Shown: positions 1 through 8,636 of the stretch, piece after piece | How positions within the stretch are numbered: position 1 is the stretch's first letter | Layout of the letters: every line of letters starts with the position of its first letter | Source of the DNA: an uncultured Lachnospiraceae bacterium | GTDB lineage: Bacteria; Bacillota; Clostridia; Lachnospirales; Lachnospiraceae | Direction: 5' to 3' | Assembly (NCBI GenBank): GCA_910584325.1 | Contig: CAJTZH010000010.1 | Coordinates: 1 to 54,995 of the forward strand | DNA: 54,995 bases | Made by a program: the position numbers and the translations under genes | The notes under the pieces: generated by a model | What the model was told of the DNA's origin: nothing | What the model saw: only the letters and a program-made list of their open reading frames with translations | Database searches by the model: none

Positions 1-54
1 ACCCTGGACACCCTGATTAAGAGTCAGGTGCTCTACCAACTGAGCTAATCGCGC
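1..54 (-). tRNA. tRNA-Lys (anticodon CTT), cut by window edge
   Basis: Read on the minus strand, the sequence gives a 7-nt acceptor strand (GCGCGAT), a canonical D-arm (TAGCTCAGTTGGTAGAGC) and an anticodon stem-loop with loop CTCTTAA, so the anticodon is CTT (lysine). The window ends in the variable/T-arm region, so the T-arm and 3' acceptor strand are missing. A consensus promoter lies just upstream at 87-115. Confidence 0.93.
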
Positions 55-86
55 GTGTCAATATTTTGTTCTTTAACACAGAAGTT

Positions 87-115
87 ATTATACCCAATTG
101 TTTTTAATTATGCAA
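87..115 (-). promoter_or_regulatory. sigma-A promoter of tRNA-Lys
   Basis: On the minus strand TTGCAT (110-115) is followed by exactly 17 nt and TATAAT (87-92). The -10 lies about 32 nt upstream of the mature tRNA 5' end. Confidence 0.8.
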
Positions 116-165
116 GCATTTTTTTCAAAAAATGTAAAAAATTTGTCTCTTCATATTTTTCCCTG

Positions 166-194
166 TTGAAAGGACGGGCCTTTTGACTTATAAT
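166..194 (+). promoter_or_regulatory. sigma-A promoter of AI-2E permease gene
   Basis: TTGAAA (166-171), 17-nt spacer, TATAAT (189-194). An in-frame ATG at 193 falls inside this -10 element, which rules it out as the start and supports the ATG at 226. Confidence 0.75.
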
Positions 195-225
195 GAACAT
201 ACAAAACGATGTGGAGGCACCACCA

Positions 226-1446
226 ATGAATGACAATGACAAGAAGAACTCATTCTTTAACACAAAGTACCTTTCTGTGAGCTTTTATGCCCTTCTGGTC
301 ATCTTTTTAGGTACGCTTATCATTAAGGCACTTACGGACTGGCAGTCTGTTGCCGGAATTATTAATGCTTTTTTAAAAGTTCTATCACCATTTATTTTAG
401 GTTTTTGTATTGCGTTTATTCTCAACCCGCTTGTTGAATGGATTCAGAAAAATATCTGTAATAAACTGCTGCGCCTCAAGAAAGAAAAACCGGCGCGTAT
501 CGTATCCATGATTTTAACGTACATATTAATTATCGGTCTGCTGGCATGGCTATTAATGGTGGTTATTCCGCAGATTTACTTTAGTCTTGTAGATTTAATT
601 GATTTGATTTCCGCCCAGTATTTTGTAATTGTAAAAAAACTGGATGAGCTTCCTGAAGAATGGCACAATATCAATCTGGAATATATATCGGATATGATTA
701 AAAATTACATTCCTCAGCTCGTTACATATATTACAGGTATTACAACAAACTTAATTCCACTGCTGTACAATACGTCCATAACCGTTATTAAAACGCTTGT
801 CAATATTCTGATGGGTATTATTATTTCCATTTATATGCTGGGCGATAAAGAGAATCTCATGAAAACTGCAAGACGGTTTGTTTCCGTTATTATTCCGTCG
901 CGAATCAGCAGACGATTTTTTGAGGTGTCTCATGAAAGCGTTAATATTTTCAGCAGTTATGTAATCGGCAAAACCGTTGATTCTATTATCATTGGTATTA
1001 TCACCTTTATTATTATGAATATATTCCGGCTGAATTTCAGCCTGTTAATCAGCGTCTGCGTAGGCGTAACCAACATGATTCCTTATTTCGGTCCGTTTAT
1101 CGGCGGCGCTGTAGGCGCTGTGATACTGTTAATCCAGTCGCCGCTTTCCGCAGTGATATTCGCCGTGTTAATTCTGGTCATCCAGCAGTTCGACGGATTA
1201 TACCTCGGTCCGAAGATTCTCGGACAGTCTACCGGTTTAAAGCCGCTCTGGGTTATTTTTGCCATACTGGCAGGCGGAAGTATGTTCGGAGTAATGGGTA
1301 TGCTGATAGGCGTACCAACCGTCGCTGTATTATCTTATATTTTAAATATATTTATCGAACACAGAATGGACAGCAGGGATATTCAATATCACGAGGACGG
1401 TAAAGTCCACTCCATTAACAAGAAACGAAAGGAAACAAACAAATGA
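226..1446 (+). CDS. AI-2E family transporter (UPF0118 permease)
   Basis: A 406-residue polytopic membrane protein of the PF01594 family, which covers exporters or permeases of varied substrates (autoinducer-2 in some members, Na+/H+ exchange in others), so the substrate is open. The N-terminal membrane segments, a central soluble helical stretch (about residues 115-190) and a C-terminal block with the conserved IPYFGPFIGG and QQFDGLYLGPKILG motifs are all present. I chose ATG 226 because GGAGG sits 8 nt upstream; an in-frame ATG 11 codons earlier lies inside the promoter. The stop overlaps the trmB start by four bases (ATGA), implying translational coupling. Confidence 0.88.
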   Translation: MNDNDKKNSFFNTKYLSVSFYALLVIFLGTLIIKALTDWQSVAGIINAFLKVLSPFILGFCIAFILNPLVEWIQKNICNKLLRLKKEKPARIVSMILTYILIIGLLAWLLMVVIPQIYFSLVDLIDLISAQYFVIVKKLDELPEEWHNINLEYISDMIKNYIPQLVTYITGITTNLIPLLYNTSITVIKTLVNILMGIIISIYMLGDKENLMKTARRFVSVIIPSRISRRFFEVSHESVNIFSSYVIGKTVDSIIIGIITFIIMNIFRLNFSLLISVCVGVTNMIPYFGPFIGGAVGAVILLIQSPLSAVIFAVLILVIQQFDGLYLGPKILGQSTGLKPLWVIFAILAGGSMFGVMGMLIGVPTVAVLSYILNIFIEHRMDSRDIQYHEDGKVHSINKKRKETNK

Positions 1447-2084
1447 GACTTCGCAACGTTAAGGGTTCCAGAGATGTTATGCAGGAGAGCGAGTATGTAT
1501 TTGCGGACCCGGAACACACTGCGGGAACGTGGCATGACATATTTGGCAATCGCAATCCGCTCCACATTGAAATTGGTATGGGGAAAGGTATGTTTATCAC
1601 GACGCTTGCCTCGCAAAATCCCGATATTAACTATCTGGGAATCGAAAAATATTCCAGTGTCCTCGTCCGTGCCGTAGAAAAACAGAATATATTGAAACTT
1701 CCTAATTTGAAATTTATTCGCATGGATGCCGAAAATATTACATCCGTCTTTGGTAAAGGGGAAGTTGATTTCATTTATCTGAATTTTTCGGACCCCTGGC
1801 CAAAAGACCGTCATGCCAAAAGAAGACTGACCTCCAAGGAATTTTTTTCCAGATATGATATTATTTTAAAAAAGGATGGCGAAGTTCATTTTAAAACAGA
1901 TAACCGCTCTTTATTTGATTTTTCTCTGGAAGAAGTGGAACATGCCGGATGGACATTAAAAAGCTGCACTTTTGACCTGCATCACGACCCAGTATTAAAC
2001 GAGGGTAATATTATGACGGAATATGAGTCCAGGTTTTCAGCGTTAGGCAACCCCATCCACAAATTAATTGCTTTCAGAAATTAA
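1443..2084 (+). CDS. trmB: tRNA (guanine-N7-)-methyltransferase
   Basis: A 213-residue SAM-dependent methyltransferase that makes m7G46 in the tRNA variable loop. The Rossmann SAM-binding loop EIGMGKG is at residues 43-49, and the family signature FSDPWPKDRHAKRRL at 115-129 includes the catalytic-site Asp and the tRNA-contacting basic residues. A KTDN motif follows at 151-154. Length is normal for bacterial TrmB. Its ATG overlaps the TGA of the preceding permease gene, and a hairpin plus T-run follows, so the two form a short operon ending here. Confidence 0.96.
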   Translation: MRLRNVKGSRDVMQESEYVFADPEHTAGTWHDIFGNRNPLHIEIGMGKGMFITTLASQNPDINYLGIEKYSSVLVRAVEKQNILKLPNLKFIRMDAENITSVFGKGEVDFIYLNFSDPWPKDRHAKRRLTSKEFFSRYDIILKKDGEVHFKTDNRSLFDFSLEEVEHAGWTLKSCTFDLHHDPVLNEGNIMTEYESRFSALGNPIHKLIAFRN

Positions 2085-2088
2085 CCAA

Positions 2089-2136
2089 AGGAGGCTGCTG
2101 CACATTAAATTTTATTTGCGGCAGCTCCTATTTTTT
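2089..2136 (+). terminator. Rho-independent terminator after trmB
   Basis: The arms AGGAG-GCTGCTGC and GCGGCAGCTCCT pair with one bulge and are followed by six T (2131-2136). It separates trmB from the V-ATPase operon. Confidence 0.75.
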
Positions 2137-2137
2137 A

Positions 2138-2165
2138 TTGTTTTTTTGCAAAAAAGTAGTATTAT
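2138..2165 (+). promoter_or_regulatory. probable promoter of V-ATPase operon
   Basis: TTGTTT (2138-2143), 16-nt spacer, TATTAT (2160-2165), about 36 nt before the first ATG. Both boxes are imperfect, but the position directly after a terminator fits. Confidence 0.5.
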
Positions 2166-2201
2166 AGGAAGAGAAATTATAAATAAGAAAGAAGGGATTT
2201 C

Positions 2202-2513
2202 ATGGATAAGGTTATTGCAACCCTGCATTCCGTTGAGGAACGTGCCCAGCATATTATGGATGCGACAGCCAACGAGAAGCTTTCCCTGAAAGAATATATT
2301 GAAGCCAAAAAGCGCGCTTATGAGAAAAAAGTGAATGACGCCACGGACCTAAAGCTGTCTGAGCTGTCCGCTGCATTACAGCAGCAGTTTGACAATGAAT
2401 TTAACGAAAAGAAATCAGAAACCGAAAAATTTCTCAACGCCCTGTCAGATGATTTTGAACAAAACCACACCAGAATGGCGCAAGAAATTTTCAGACAGGT
2501 TATCGAGGTGTAA
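2202..2513 (+). CDS. V-type ATPase G/H-like stalk subunit
   Basis: A 103-residue, highly charged, almost entirely helical protein (rich in Glu, Lys, Ala; heptad-like) at the head of the V-ATPase operon. In clostridial V-type operons this place holds the small peripheral-stalk subunit (called G, H or NtpF in different species), which forms a coiled-coil heterodimer with subunit E and links the A3B3 head to subunit I. No signal peptide or membrane segment is visible. An AAGGGA motif precedes ATG 2202. The assignment rests on position and coiled-coil character more than on a sharp motif. Confidence 0.78.
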   Translation: MDKVIATLHSVEERAQHIMDATANEKLSLKEYIEAKKRAYEKKVNDATDLKLSELSAALQQQFDNEFNEKKSETEKFLNALSDDFEQNHTRMAQEIFRQVIEV

Positions 2514-2516
2514 CAT

Positions 2517-3566
2517 ATGCTAAATCAGGTCAGATACAGCGGAATATCTTCCAAAGTAAAAGCAATGTCGGCAGGACTTATCTCTCCCTCCATGTACAAA
2601 GAGATTTCATCCATATCGTCCGTTCCCGAATTTACTGCTTATTTATGTGAACATACCCCTTATGGGAAATATTTATTGCAGACGGATATCCGTCTGTTAC
2701 ACCGCGTCGAAATTGAAACGTTCCTCTACAACGGAGTATATGAAGATTTTAAGAAACTTTACCGTTTTGCGGACCAAAACCAGCGTTTTTATTTGAAATT
2801 GTATTTTAAGATTTTTGAAATAGAATTTCTTAAAAAATGCATTCGAAGAGTTATGAGCGATAGACATGCTTCAACAACTATTGTTTCTCCGGATAATTTT
2901 TTTATGGAACATACCCATCTGAAAACGGATGCGCTTTTATCCGCTTACAATATGTCAGAACTAACGGAACTGCTGAAAGGTACGGAATACCATGATATCA
3001 TTTTTGTTGTCTTTGCATATCAAAACAGCAGTCCTTTTGACTACGAACTTGCATTAAACCTTTATTACTACCAGACAATATGGAAAACACTCTCAAAAAA
3101 ATGCTCCGGTCCAGACGCGGATATCCTAACGCACAGTTACGGAATAAGAATTGATTTATTAAACCTGACTTCCATATATAGAGGTAAGTTCCACTTTCAT
3201 TTGGAGAATGCCAAAGTAATCCCGTTGACGATTCCATGCAATTATAAGTTAAAAAAATCAGAATTGTCAGGATTCGTGCAGTGTTCTTCCATTGCGGAAT
3301 TTAACGAAATTTTAGCCGCCACTTACTACGGCAGGCATTTCTCTATTGACAATGCCGACACATTAATTCAAAAATACCAGACCGTTTCATGGAATACGGA
3401 CAAAAAATCCGCCAAAAACAATCCTTATACGATTGCGGCAATATTTTCATATCTTGTCGATAAGGAAGAAGAGCGAAAAAGACTTGTCCGTGCCTTAGAA
3501 GCAATCCGGTATGGTCTAAACCAAAGGCAGATTCTAGAATATATTAACGGAGGTTCAATAGAATGA
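2517..3566 (+). CDS. V-type ATP synthase subunit C
   Basis: A 349-residue soluble helical protein of the V-type C / A-type C (eukaryotic subunit d) family. It caps the membrane ring and connects it to the central shaft D-F. The N-terminal pattern VRYSGISSKVKAMSAGL and three Tyr-rich helical repeats fit the family, and the length (about 330-350) is usual. The gene starts 3 nt after the upstream stop with an AGGTG motif, and its 3' end overlaps subunit I by four bases (ATGA). Confidence 0.88.
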   Translation: MLNQVRYSGISSKVKAMSAGLISPSMYKEISSISSVPEFTAYLCEHTPYGKYLLQTDIRLLHRVEIETFLYNGVYEDFKKLYRFADQNQRFYLKLYFKIFEIEFLKKCIRRVMSDRHASTTIVSPDNFFMEHTHLKTDALLSAYNMSELTELLKGTEYHDIIFVVFAYQNSSPFDYELALNLYYYQTIWKTLSKKCSGPDADILTHSYGIRIDLLNLTSIYRGKFHFHLENAKVIPLTIPCNYKLKKSELSGFVQCSSIAEFNEILAATYYGRHFSIDNADTLIQKYQTVSWNTDKKSAKNNPYTIAAIFSYLVDKEEERKRLVRALEAIRYGLNQRQILEYINGGSIE

Positions 3567-5497
3567 TTGTTGATATGAAGTTCCTGACCATTACCGGTCC
3601 CAAAGACGATATTGACCGTGTAACGGAACAATACATTTCCAAGTATGAAATTCATTTGGAGAATGCTCTTTCCGAATTAAAGGACGTACAAAAATTACGT
3701 CCCTTTGTGAGCGCGAATCCTTACAAAGAACCGTATAACAAAATTCTTTCCTACGAAAAGTACATGCATTTTAATAAGACCGGCTCAAACAATAACGCAT
3801 GGGATTTTGATTCGGCGATTCAGCTTCTGGATGAAGCGGATAAAAAGTACCGGGAGATTGAAGAACAGAAAAACGAACTCACAACACAACTTGATAGATT
3901 GAACAATACAGCGACCTCCATATATCCGTTCCGTGTTCTGGAATACAATATTAACGCAATTCTCGACTTAAAATTTATAAAGTATTCCTTCGGCCGTCTG
4001 CCTGCCGTTCAATATGAGAAATTTGTCAAGCTAATGTATGATGAATTAGACGTTATTTTTGTAAAATGCGAAGAAAACAGCGGATTCGTATGGGGTGTTT
4101 ATTTTGCGCCAAAAACACAGTTTTCCCGGATTGAGGCTATTTTTTCTTCACTGCACTTTGAAAAAACATACATTCCTCATGAGTACGACGGCACTCCTTT
4201 TGAGGTTTATACACATATTCAAAAACAAATCCAGACCTACAGAAATGACATAGAATCGCTTGATAAGAAGTTCGCGGATTTTATTCAGAGCAGAATCTCA
4301 GAATTTTCATCCGCCAAGACACATCTGGAACGTCTTACGCAAAACTTTGACATTCGGAAACTTGCTGCCATTACAACACATTCCGACAGCAACAACGATT
4401 ACTTTATTTTATGCGGCTGGATTGCGGCAAAAGACGCGGCCGCGCTGAGTGAAGAAATGGATTCGGAAAAAGAACTTTACTGCTTCACCAACGAACCGTC
4501 CGAAGCGACCATCAGTTCACCGCCGACTAAACTTAAGAATCCGCGGATTATTAAACCGTTTGAGATGTACATCAAAATGTACGGTCTGCCGGCTTACAAT
4601 GAAATCGACCCGACACTGTTTGTAGCGCTGACCTATTCCTTTATTTTCGGCGCCATGTTCGGTGACGTCGGACAAGGATTGTGTCTTGCTGTCGGCGGAT
4701 TTCTGCTATACAAGCTAAAACACATGAATCTTGCGGCAATTATTTCCTGTGCAGGCGTTTTTTCCACATTTTTCGGATTTATGTACGGAAGTGTATTCGG
4801 ATTTGAAAATGTGATAGAAGCCAGATGGCTTCACCCCGCAAGCAGGATGATGACACTGCCGTTCATCGGTAAGATGAATACGGTTTTTGTGGTGGCAATT
4901 GCTTTAGGAATGCTGCTTATTCTGCTGACCATGATTTTACAGATAATAAATGCCGTCAAGCAGAGAAATATTGAAGGCGTCTTCTTTGACACAAACGGTT
5001 TTGCAGGACTTGTATTTTACGGAAGCCTCGTTCTTGTAATTTTCCTTTATATGAGCGGTCATGCCCTTCCGGCAACGGCAGTTTTATTGATTATGTTCGG
5101 GATTCCGCTTCTGTTGATTGCATTAAAAGAACCGCTTACCAATCTGGCGGAGAAAAAGACCAAATTAATAGAAGGCGGAAAGGGAATGTTTGTTGTTCAG
5201 ACGTTCTTTGAATTATTTGAGGTGCTGTTAAGCTATTTTTCAAACACGCTCTCTTTCGTCCGTGTGGGAGCGTTCGCGATTAGCCACGCTGCTATGATGG
5301 AAGTTGTACTTATGCTTGCCGGCGCTGAAAACGGCTCTTTAAATATTCTGGTGATTGTTTTGGGAAATATTTTTGTATGCGGTATGGAAGGCTTGATTGT
5401 CGGTATTCAGGTTCTCCGTCTGGAATACTACGAAATGTTCTCCCGCTTCTACAAAGGATGCGGAAGAGAATTTGTTCCCTATAAAGTTGCAAAATAA
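3563..5497 (+). CDS. V-type ATP synthase subunit I
   Basis: A 644-residue homologue of eukaryotic subunit a, forming the stator half-channels for ion movement. The N-terminal half (about residues 1-325) is soluble with coiled-coil stretches; the C-terminal half carries the membrane helices, beginning near TLFVALTYSFIFGAMFGDVGQG. The essential stator arginine is recognisable in LSFVRVGAFAISHA as Arg567. The start ATG at 3563 has GGAGG upstream and overlaps the end of subunit C. The length is within the family range (about 600-660). Confidence 0.94.
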   Translation: MIVDMKFLTITGPKDDIDRVTEQYISKYEIHLENALSELKDVQKLRPFVSANPYKEPYNKILSYEKYMHFNKTGSNNNAWDFDSAIQLLDEADKKYREIEEQKNELTTQLDRLNNTATSIYPFRVLEYNINAILDLKFIKYSFGRLPAVQYEKFVKLMYDELDVIFVKCEENSGFVWGVYFAPKTQFSRIEAIFSSLHFEKTYIPHEYDGTPFEVYTHIQKQIQTYRNDIESLDKKFADFIQSRISEFSSAKTHLERLTQNFDIRKLAAITTHSDSNNDYFILCGWIAAKDAAALSEEMDSEKELYCFTNEPSEATISSPPTKLKNPRIIKPFEMYIKMYGLPAYNEIDPTLFVALTYSFIFGAMFGDVGQGLCLAVGGFLLYKLKHMNLAAIISCAGVFSTFFGFMYGSVFGFENVIEARWLHPASRMMTLPFIGKMNTVFVVAIALGMLLILLTMILQIINAVKQRNIEGVFFDTNGFAGLVFYGSLVLVIFLYMSGHALPATAVLLIMFGIPLLLIALKEPLTNLAEKKTKLIEGGKGMFVVQTFFELFEVLLSYFSNTLSFVRVGAFAISHAAMMEVVLMLAGAENGSLNILVIVLGNIFVCGMEGLIVGIQVLRLEYYEMFSRFYKGCGREFVPYKVAK

Positions 5498-5529
5498 TTT
5501 TATTTCATTCTCACAAGGAGGTCATTGAC

Positions 5530-5964
5530 ATGACAGTTAAAATTTTATTGGCAGTTACACTTATTTTAAGCATTATTCTTCCGTTCGGATATTTCTTAAT
5601 CGGAGAAAAAACAAAAGGCAGGCTGAAAACAAGTCTTGCCGTTAATTGTTTCTTTTTCTTTGGCACACTGCTTGTATGTACCGTTTTAATGTTTAACGGC
5701 AACGTATTTGCCGCAGAGGATGCAGCGGTGACGGCTGCTTCATCCGGTCTGGCAACAGGTCTTGGTTATATCGCGGCCGGCATTGTAACCGGTCTTTCCT
5801 GCATCGGCGGCGGTATTGCCGTCGCTTCTGCCGCTTCTGCCGCGCTTGGCGCTATTAGTGAAGATTCAAGTATCCTCGGTAAATCTTTAATCTTCGTAGG
5901 TCTTGCGGAAGGTATTGCTCTTTACGGACTGATTATTTCCTTCTCGATTTTAGGTAAACTTTAA
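5530..5964 (+). CDS. V-type ATP synthase subunit K (proteolipid ring)
   Basis: A 144-residue four-helix proteolipid. Residues about 70-144 form a clear c-ring hairpin: Gly/Ala-rich GLGYIAAGIVTGLSCIGGGIA, then the ion-binding helix with carboxylate Glu127 in GLAEGIALYGLI. The first hairpin (helices about 4-24 and 36-55) lacks Gly-rich packing and any carboxylate, so the ring should have one ion site per four helices. A strong AAGGAGG lies upstream of ATG 5530. The coupling ion (H+ or Na+) cannot be decided: the helix-2 Na+ ligands known from Enterococcus hirae NtpK are not evident. The stop overlaps the next ATG by one base. Confidence 0.93.
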   Translation: MTVKILLAVTLILSIILPFGYFLIGEKTKGRLKTSLAVNCFFFFGTLLVCTVLMFNGNVFAAEDAAVTAASSGLATGLGYIAAGIVTGLSCIGGGIAVASAASAALGAISEDSSILGKSLIFVGLAEGIALYGLIISFSILGKL

Positions 5965-6272
5965 TGAAAATGTTTTTAATCAGCGACAATATTGACACAT
6001 ATACCGGTATGCGTCTTGCAGGGGTAGACGGTGTCGTTGTCCACGAGAAACAGGTACTTTCCGACAAGCTTAATCAGGTCCTGGCTGACAAAGAATTAGG
6101 TATTCTTCTGATTACGGAAAAACTTAGTCAGGAATTTCCCGAGGTGATTAATGATATCAAACTGAACCGGAAACTACCTCTGGTCGTCGAAATACCCGAC
6201 CGTCACGGTACCGGAAGACGTCCTGATTTTATTACCGCTTATGTAAATGAAGCCATCGGCTTAAAATTATAA
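5964..6272 (+). CDS. V-type ATP synthase subunit F
   Basis: A 102-residue small alpha/beta protein of the central shaft, binding subunit D. Family features are the N-terminal strand FLISDNIDTYTGMRLAGVDG and the ILLITEKLSQEFP stretch, both typical of the Rossmann-like F subunit. Start and upstream stop share a base (TAATG), implying reinitiation. A second in-frame ATG two codons in (5970) is possible. The same TAATG junction occurs at its 3' end. Confidence 0.92.
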   Translation: MKMFLISDNIDTYTGMRLAGVDGVVVHEKQVLSDKLNQVLADKELGILLITEKLSQEFPEVINDIKLNRKLPLVVEIPDRHGTGRRPDFITAYVNEAIGLKL

Positions 6273-6283
6273 TGGAGGTTAAT

Positions 6284-6871
6284 ATGACTGTTGAAGAAAA
6301 GTTAAAACATTTTATTGCCTCTTCTGTTGAGGATGCGCGCATCCAAAGCGAAGCTGTCATTAAAGAATATACGGAAATGTTACAGCGTGATTTACAGGAA
6401 TTTAAAGAACAGGTCGACGAACAGGCAAAGGAAAAGCTGCGTCTTGAAGAGACGCGCGTCCGCCGCGGCCTGAACCATGATTTGTCTGTGCGGCTCCTTT
6501 CCGTAAAGAAAGAGCTGAGCGATAAACATGACGAATTAAAATCGGCGCTTTTTAATGAAGTCCGGGAGCTGATTGACGCATTTCGCAAAACTCCTGACTA
6601 TGCCGCATTGCTGCAGGAGCAGATTCGTTACGCGCTTTCTTTTGCAAAAGACGATGTTATCACCGTCTATCTTGACCCTGAAGATTCTGCTCTCAAACCT
6701 GCTTTATCGAAAATATTTGACTGCAATATTGTTATCAGTGAGTACTCTTTTGGCGGCGGTACGAGAACCGTTATTGAAGAAAAAGACATTTTGATTGATA
6801 ACTCATTTGATACCCGTTTTGAAGAGCTGACAGAGGATTTTGCATTGAACGGAGGTAGCTCCAATGAGTAA
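6284..6871 (+). CDS. V-type ATP synthase subunit E
   Basis: A 195-residue peripheral-stalk subunit with a long charged N-terminal coiled coil (about residues 1-95) and a globular C-terminal domain carrying the SFGGGTRTVIEEKDILIDNSFDTRFEE type of sequence seen in E subunits (GGG and IDN(T/S)...R). I chose ATG 6284 because GGAGG ends five nt before it; an ATG at 6272 overlaps the stop of F (TAATG) and adds four residues. The C-terminus overlaps subunit A by eight bases. Confidence 0.92.
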   Translation: MTVEEKLKHFIASSVEDARIQSEAVIKEYTEMLQRDLQEFKEQVDEQAKEKLRLEETRVRRGLNHDLSVRLLSVKKELSDKHDELKSALFNEVRELIDAFRKTPDYAALLQEQIRYALSFAKDDVITVYLDPEDSALKPALSKIFDCNIVISEYSFGGGTRTVIEEKDILIDNSFDTRFEELTEDFALNGGSSNE

Positions 6872-8627
6872 TAGAAACATTATCTATGGAATTAACGGTC
6901 CCGTTGTCTATATAAAAGGAGCAACGGAATTTAAAATGGCGGAAATGGTCTACGTCGGTAATGAACGTTTGGTCGGCGAAGTGATTGCTCTTGCGAAAGA
7001 TATGACAACCATTCAGGTTTTTGAAGAAACAACGGGTCTCAAGCCGGGCGAAAAAATCGTCTCAACCGGAGACGCTATCTCCGTGACGCTCGCACCGGGT
7101 ATCCTCACAAATATTTTTGACGGGATTGAGCGTCCCCTCAGCGAAATTCGTAACCAATCGGGCGCTTTTATCAGCCGCGGCGTCAATGTAGATTCCCTCG
7201 ACAAAGAAAAACTCTGGGATGTACATATGACCGTATCCGAAGGAACCTATGTAGAAGGTGGATTTATTATCGCCGAAGTACCGGAAACACATGCCATTAC
7301 GCATAAAGTTATGATACCGCCTGATTTGAAAGGTACGATTGTATCCGTTGTTCCTGACGGAAAATATAATATCACACAGACGATTGCTGTTTTAAAGCTC
7401 CGCGACGGCAGCGAAATAAACCTCAGCATGACGCAAAAATGGCCGATTCGCATTCCTCGTCCAGTCAAAAACCGCTTTCCTGCTAACACCCCTCTTGTTA
7501 CAGGCCAGCGTATTCTTGATACGCTGTTTCCGATTGCGAAAGGCGGTACTGCCGCCGTTCCGGGTGGATTCGGAACGGGAAAAACGATGACGCAGCATCA
7601 GATTGCAAAATGGTCTGATGCGGATATTATTATTTACATCGGCTGCGGTGAGCGTGGTAACGAAATGACGCAGGTACTCGAGGACTTTTCAAACCTTATC
7701 GACCCGAAATCCGGCAATCCGCTTATGGACAGAACCACTTTGATTGCCAATACATCAAACATGCCTGTCGCCGCCCGTGAAGCAAGTATTTATACAGGCA
7801 TTACGCTTGCCGAATATTACCGGGATATGGGATATGACGTGGCGATCATGGCAGATTCCACCTCCCGTTGGGCGGAGGCGCTGCGGGAATTATCGGGACG
7901 TCTGGAAGAAATGCCGGCGGAAGAAGGTTTCCCTGCTTATCTCGCCTCCAGGCTTTCCGCTTTTTACGAGCGCGCAGGAATGGTACAGAATTTTAACGGC
8001 ACAAGCGGCTCTGTTTCCATTATCGGCGCTGTTTCCCCGCAGGGCGGAGATTTCTCGGAACCGGTTACACAGAACACCAAACGTTTTGTACGCTGTTTCT
8101 GGGGACTTGACAAGTCCCTTGCCTATGCAAGACATTTTCCCGCCATTCACTGGCTTACGAGTTACAGCGAATACCTGAACGATTTGGCTTTGTGGTACAA
8201 TACCCATGTGGGAGCAAATTTTATAAACTGCCGCAACAGAATCATTACCCTGTTAAATCAAGAAAGCAGTCTTATGGAAATTGTCAAACTGATTGGCAGC
8301 GACGTTCTGCCTGATGACCAGAAACTTGTTCTGGAAATCGCCAGAGTAATCCGTCTCGGATTTTTACAGCAGAATGCTTTTCACCCGGAAGATACCTGTG
8401 TTCCTCTGGAGAAGCAGCTGAAGATGATGGAACTCATCCTTTACCTTTATGACCGTTCTAAAGAACTGATTAACATGGCAATGCCTGTTTCCGTGCTCAA
8501 AGAGGATACCATTTTTGAAAAGGTGATTGCCGTCAAATATGACATACCGAACAACAATCTTGCGATGTTTGACGAGTATTACAAAGCTGTTGATGATTTT
8601 TACAATGGCGTTCTTGCCAGAAATTAA
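6864..8627 (+). CDS. V-type ATP synthase catalytic subunit A
   Basis: A 587-residue catalytic nucleotide-binding subunit of the A3B3 head. The Walker A loop GGFGTGKT is at residues 234-241, the catalytic-glutamate segment GCGERGNE at about 260-267, and the ADSTSRWAEALRE motif follows. The non-homologous bulge region specific to V/A-type A subunits (about residues 115-185) is present, distinguishing it from F-type beta. GGAGG lies upstream and the start overlaps the end of E. The length is usual. Confidence 0.98.
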   Translation: MSNRNIIYGINGPVVYIKGATEFKMAEMVYVGNERLVGEVIALAKDMTTIQVFEETTGLKPGEKIVSTGDAISVTLAPGILTNIFDGIERPLSEIRNQSGAFISRGVNVDSLDKEKLWDVHMTVSEGTYVEGGFIIAEVPETHAITHKVMIPPDLKGTIVSVVPDGKYNITQTIAVLKLRDGSEINLSMTQKWPIRIPRPVKNRFPANTPLVTGQRILDTLFPIAKGGTAAVPGGFGTGKTMTQHQIAKWSDADIIIYIGCGERGNEMTQVLEDFSNLIDPKSGNPLMDRTTLIANTSNMPVAAREASIYTGITLAEYYRDMGYDVAIMADSTSRWAEALRELSGRLEEMPAEEGFPAYLASRLSAFYERAGMVQNFNGTSGSVSIIGAVSPQGGDFSEPVTQNTKRFVRCFWGLDKSLAYARHFPAIHWLTSYSEYLNDLALWYNTHVGANFINCRNRIITLLNQESSLMEIVKLIGSDVLPDDQKLVLEIARVIRLGFLQQNAFHPEDTCVPLEKQLKMMELILYLYDRSKELINMAMPVSVLKEDTIFEKVIAVKYDIPNNNLAMFDEYYKAVDDFYNGVLARN

Positions 8628-8636
8628 GGAGGAACT

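Noticed and set aside
193..225. Upstream ATG extension of the AI-2E permease
   Set aside because: It lies within the -10 box of a TTGAAA-17-TATAAT promoter and has no ribosome site, whereas ATG 226 has GGAGG.
1389..1814. Long minus-strand frame opposite trmB, and similar frames opposite atp, adhE, gyrB and gyrA genes
   Set aside because: They are shadows of strongly conserved genes, without ribosome sites or family motifs.
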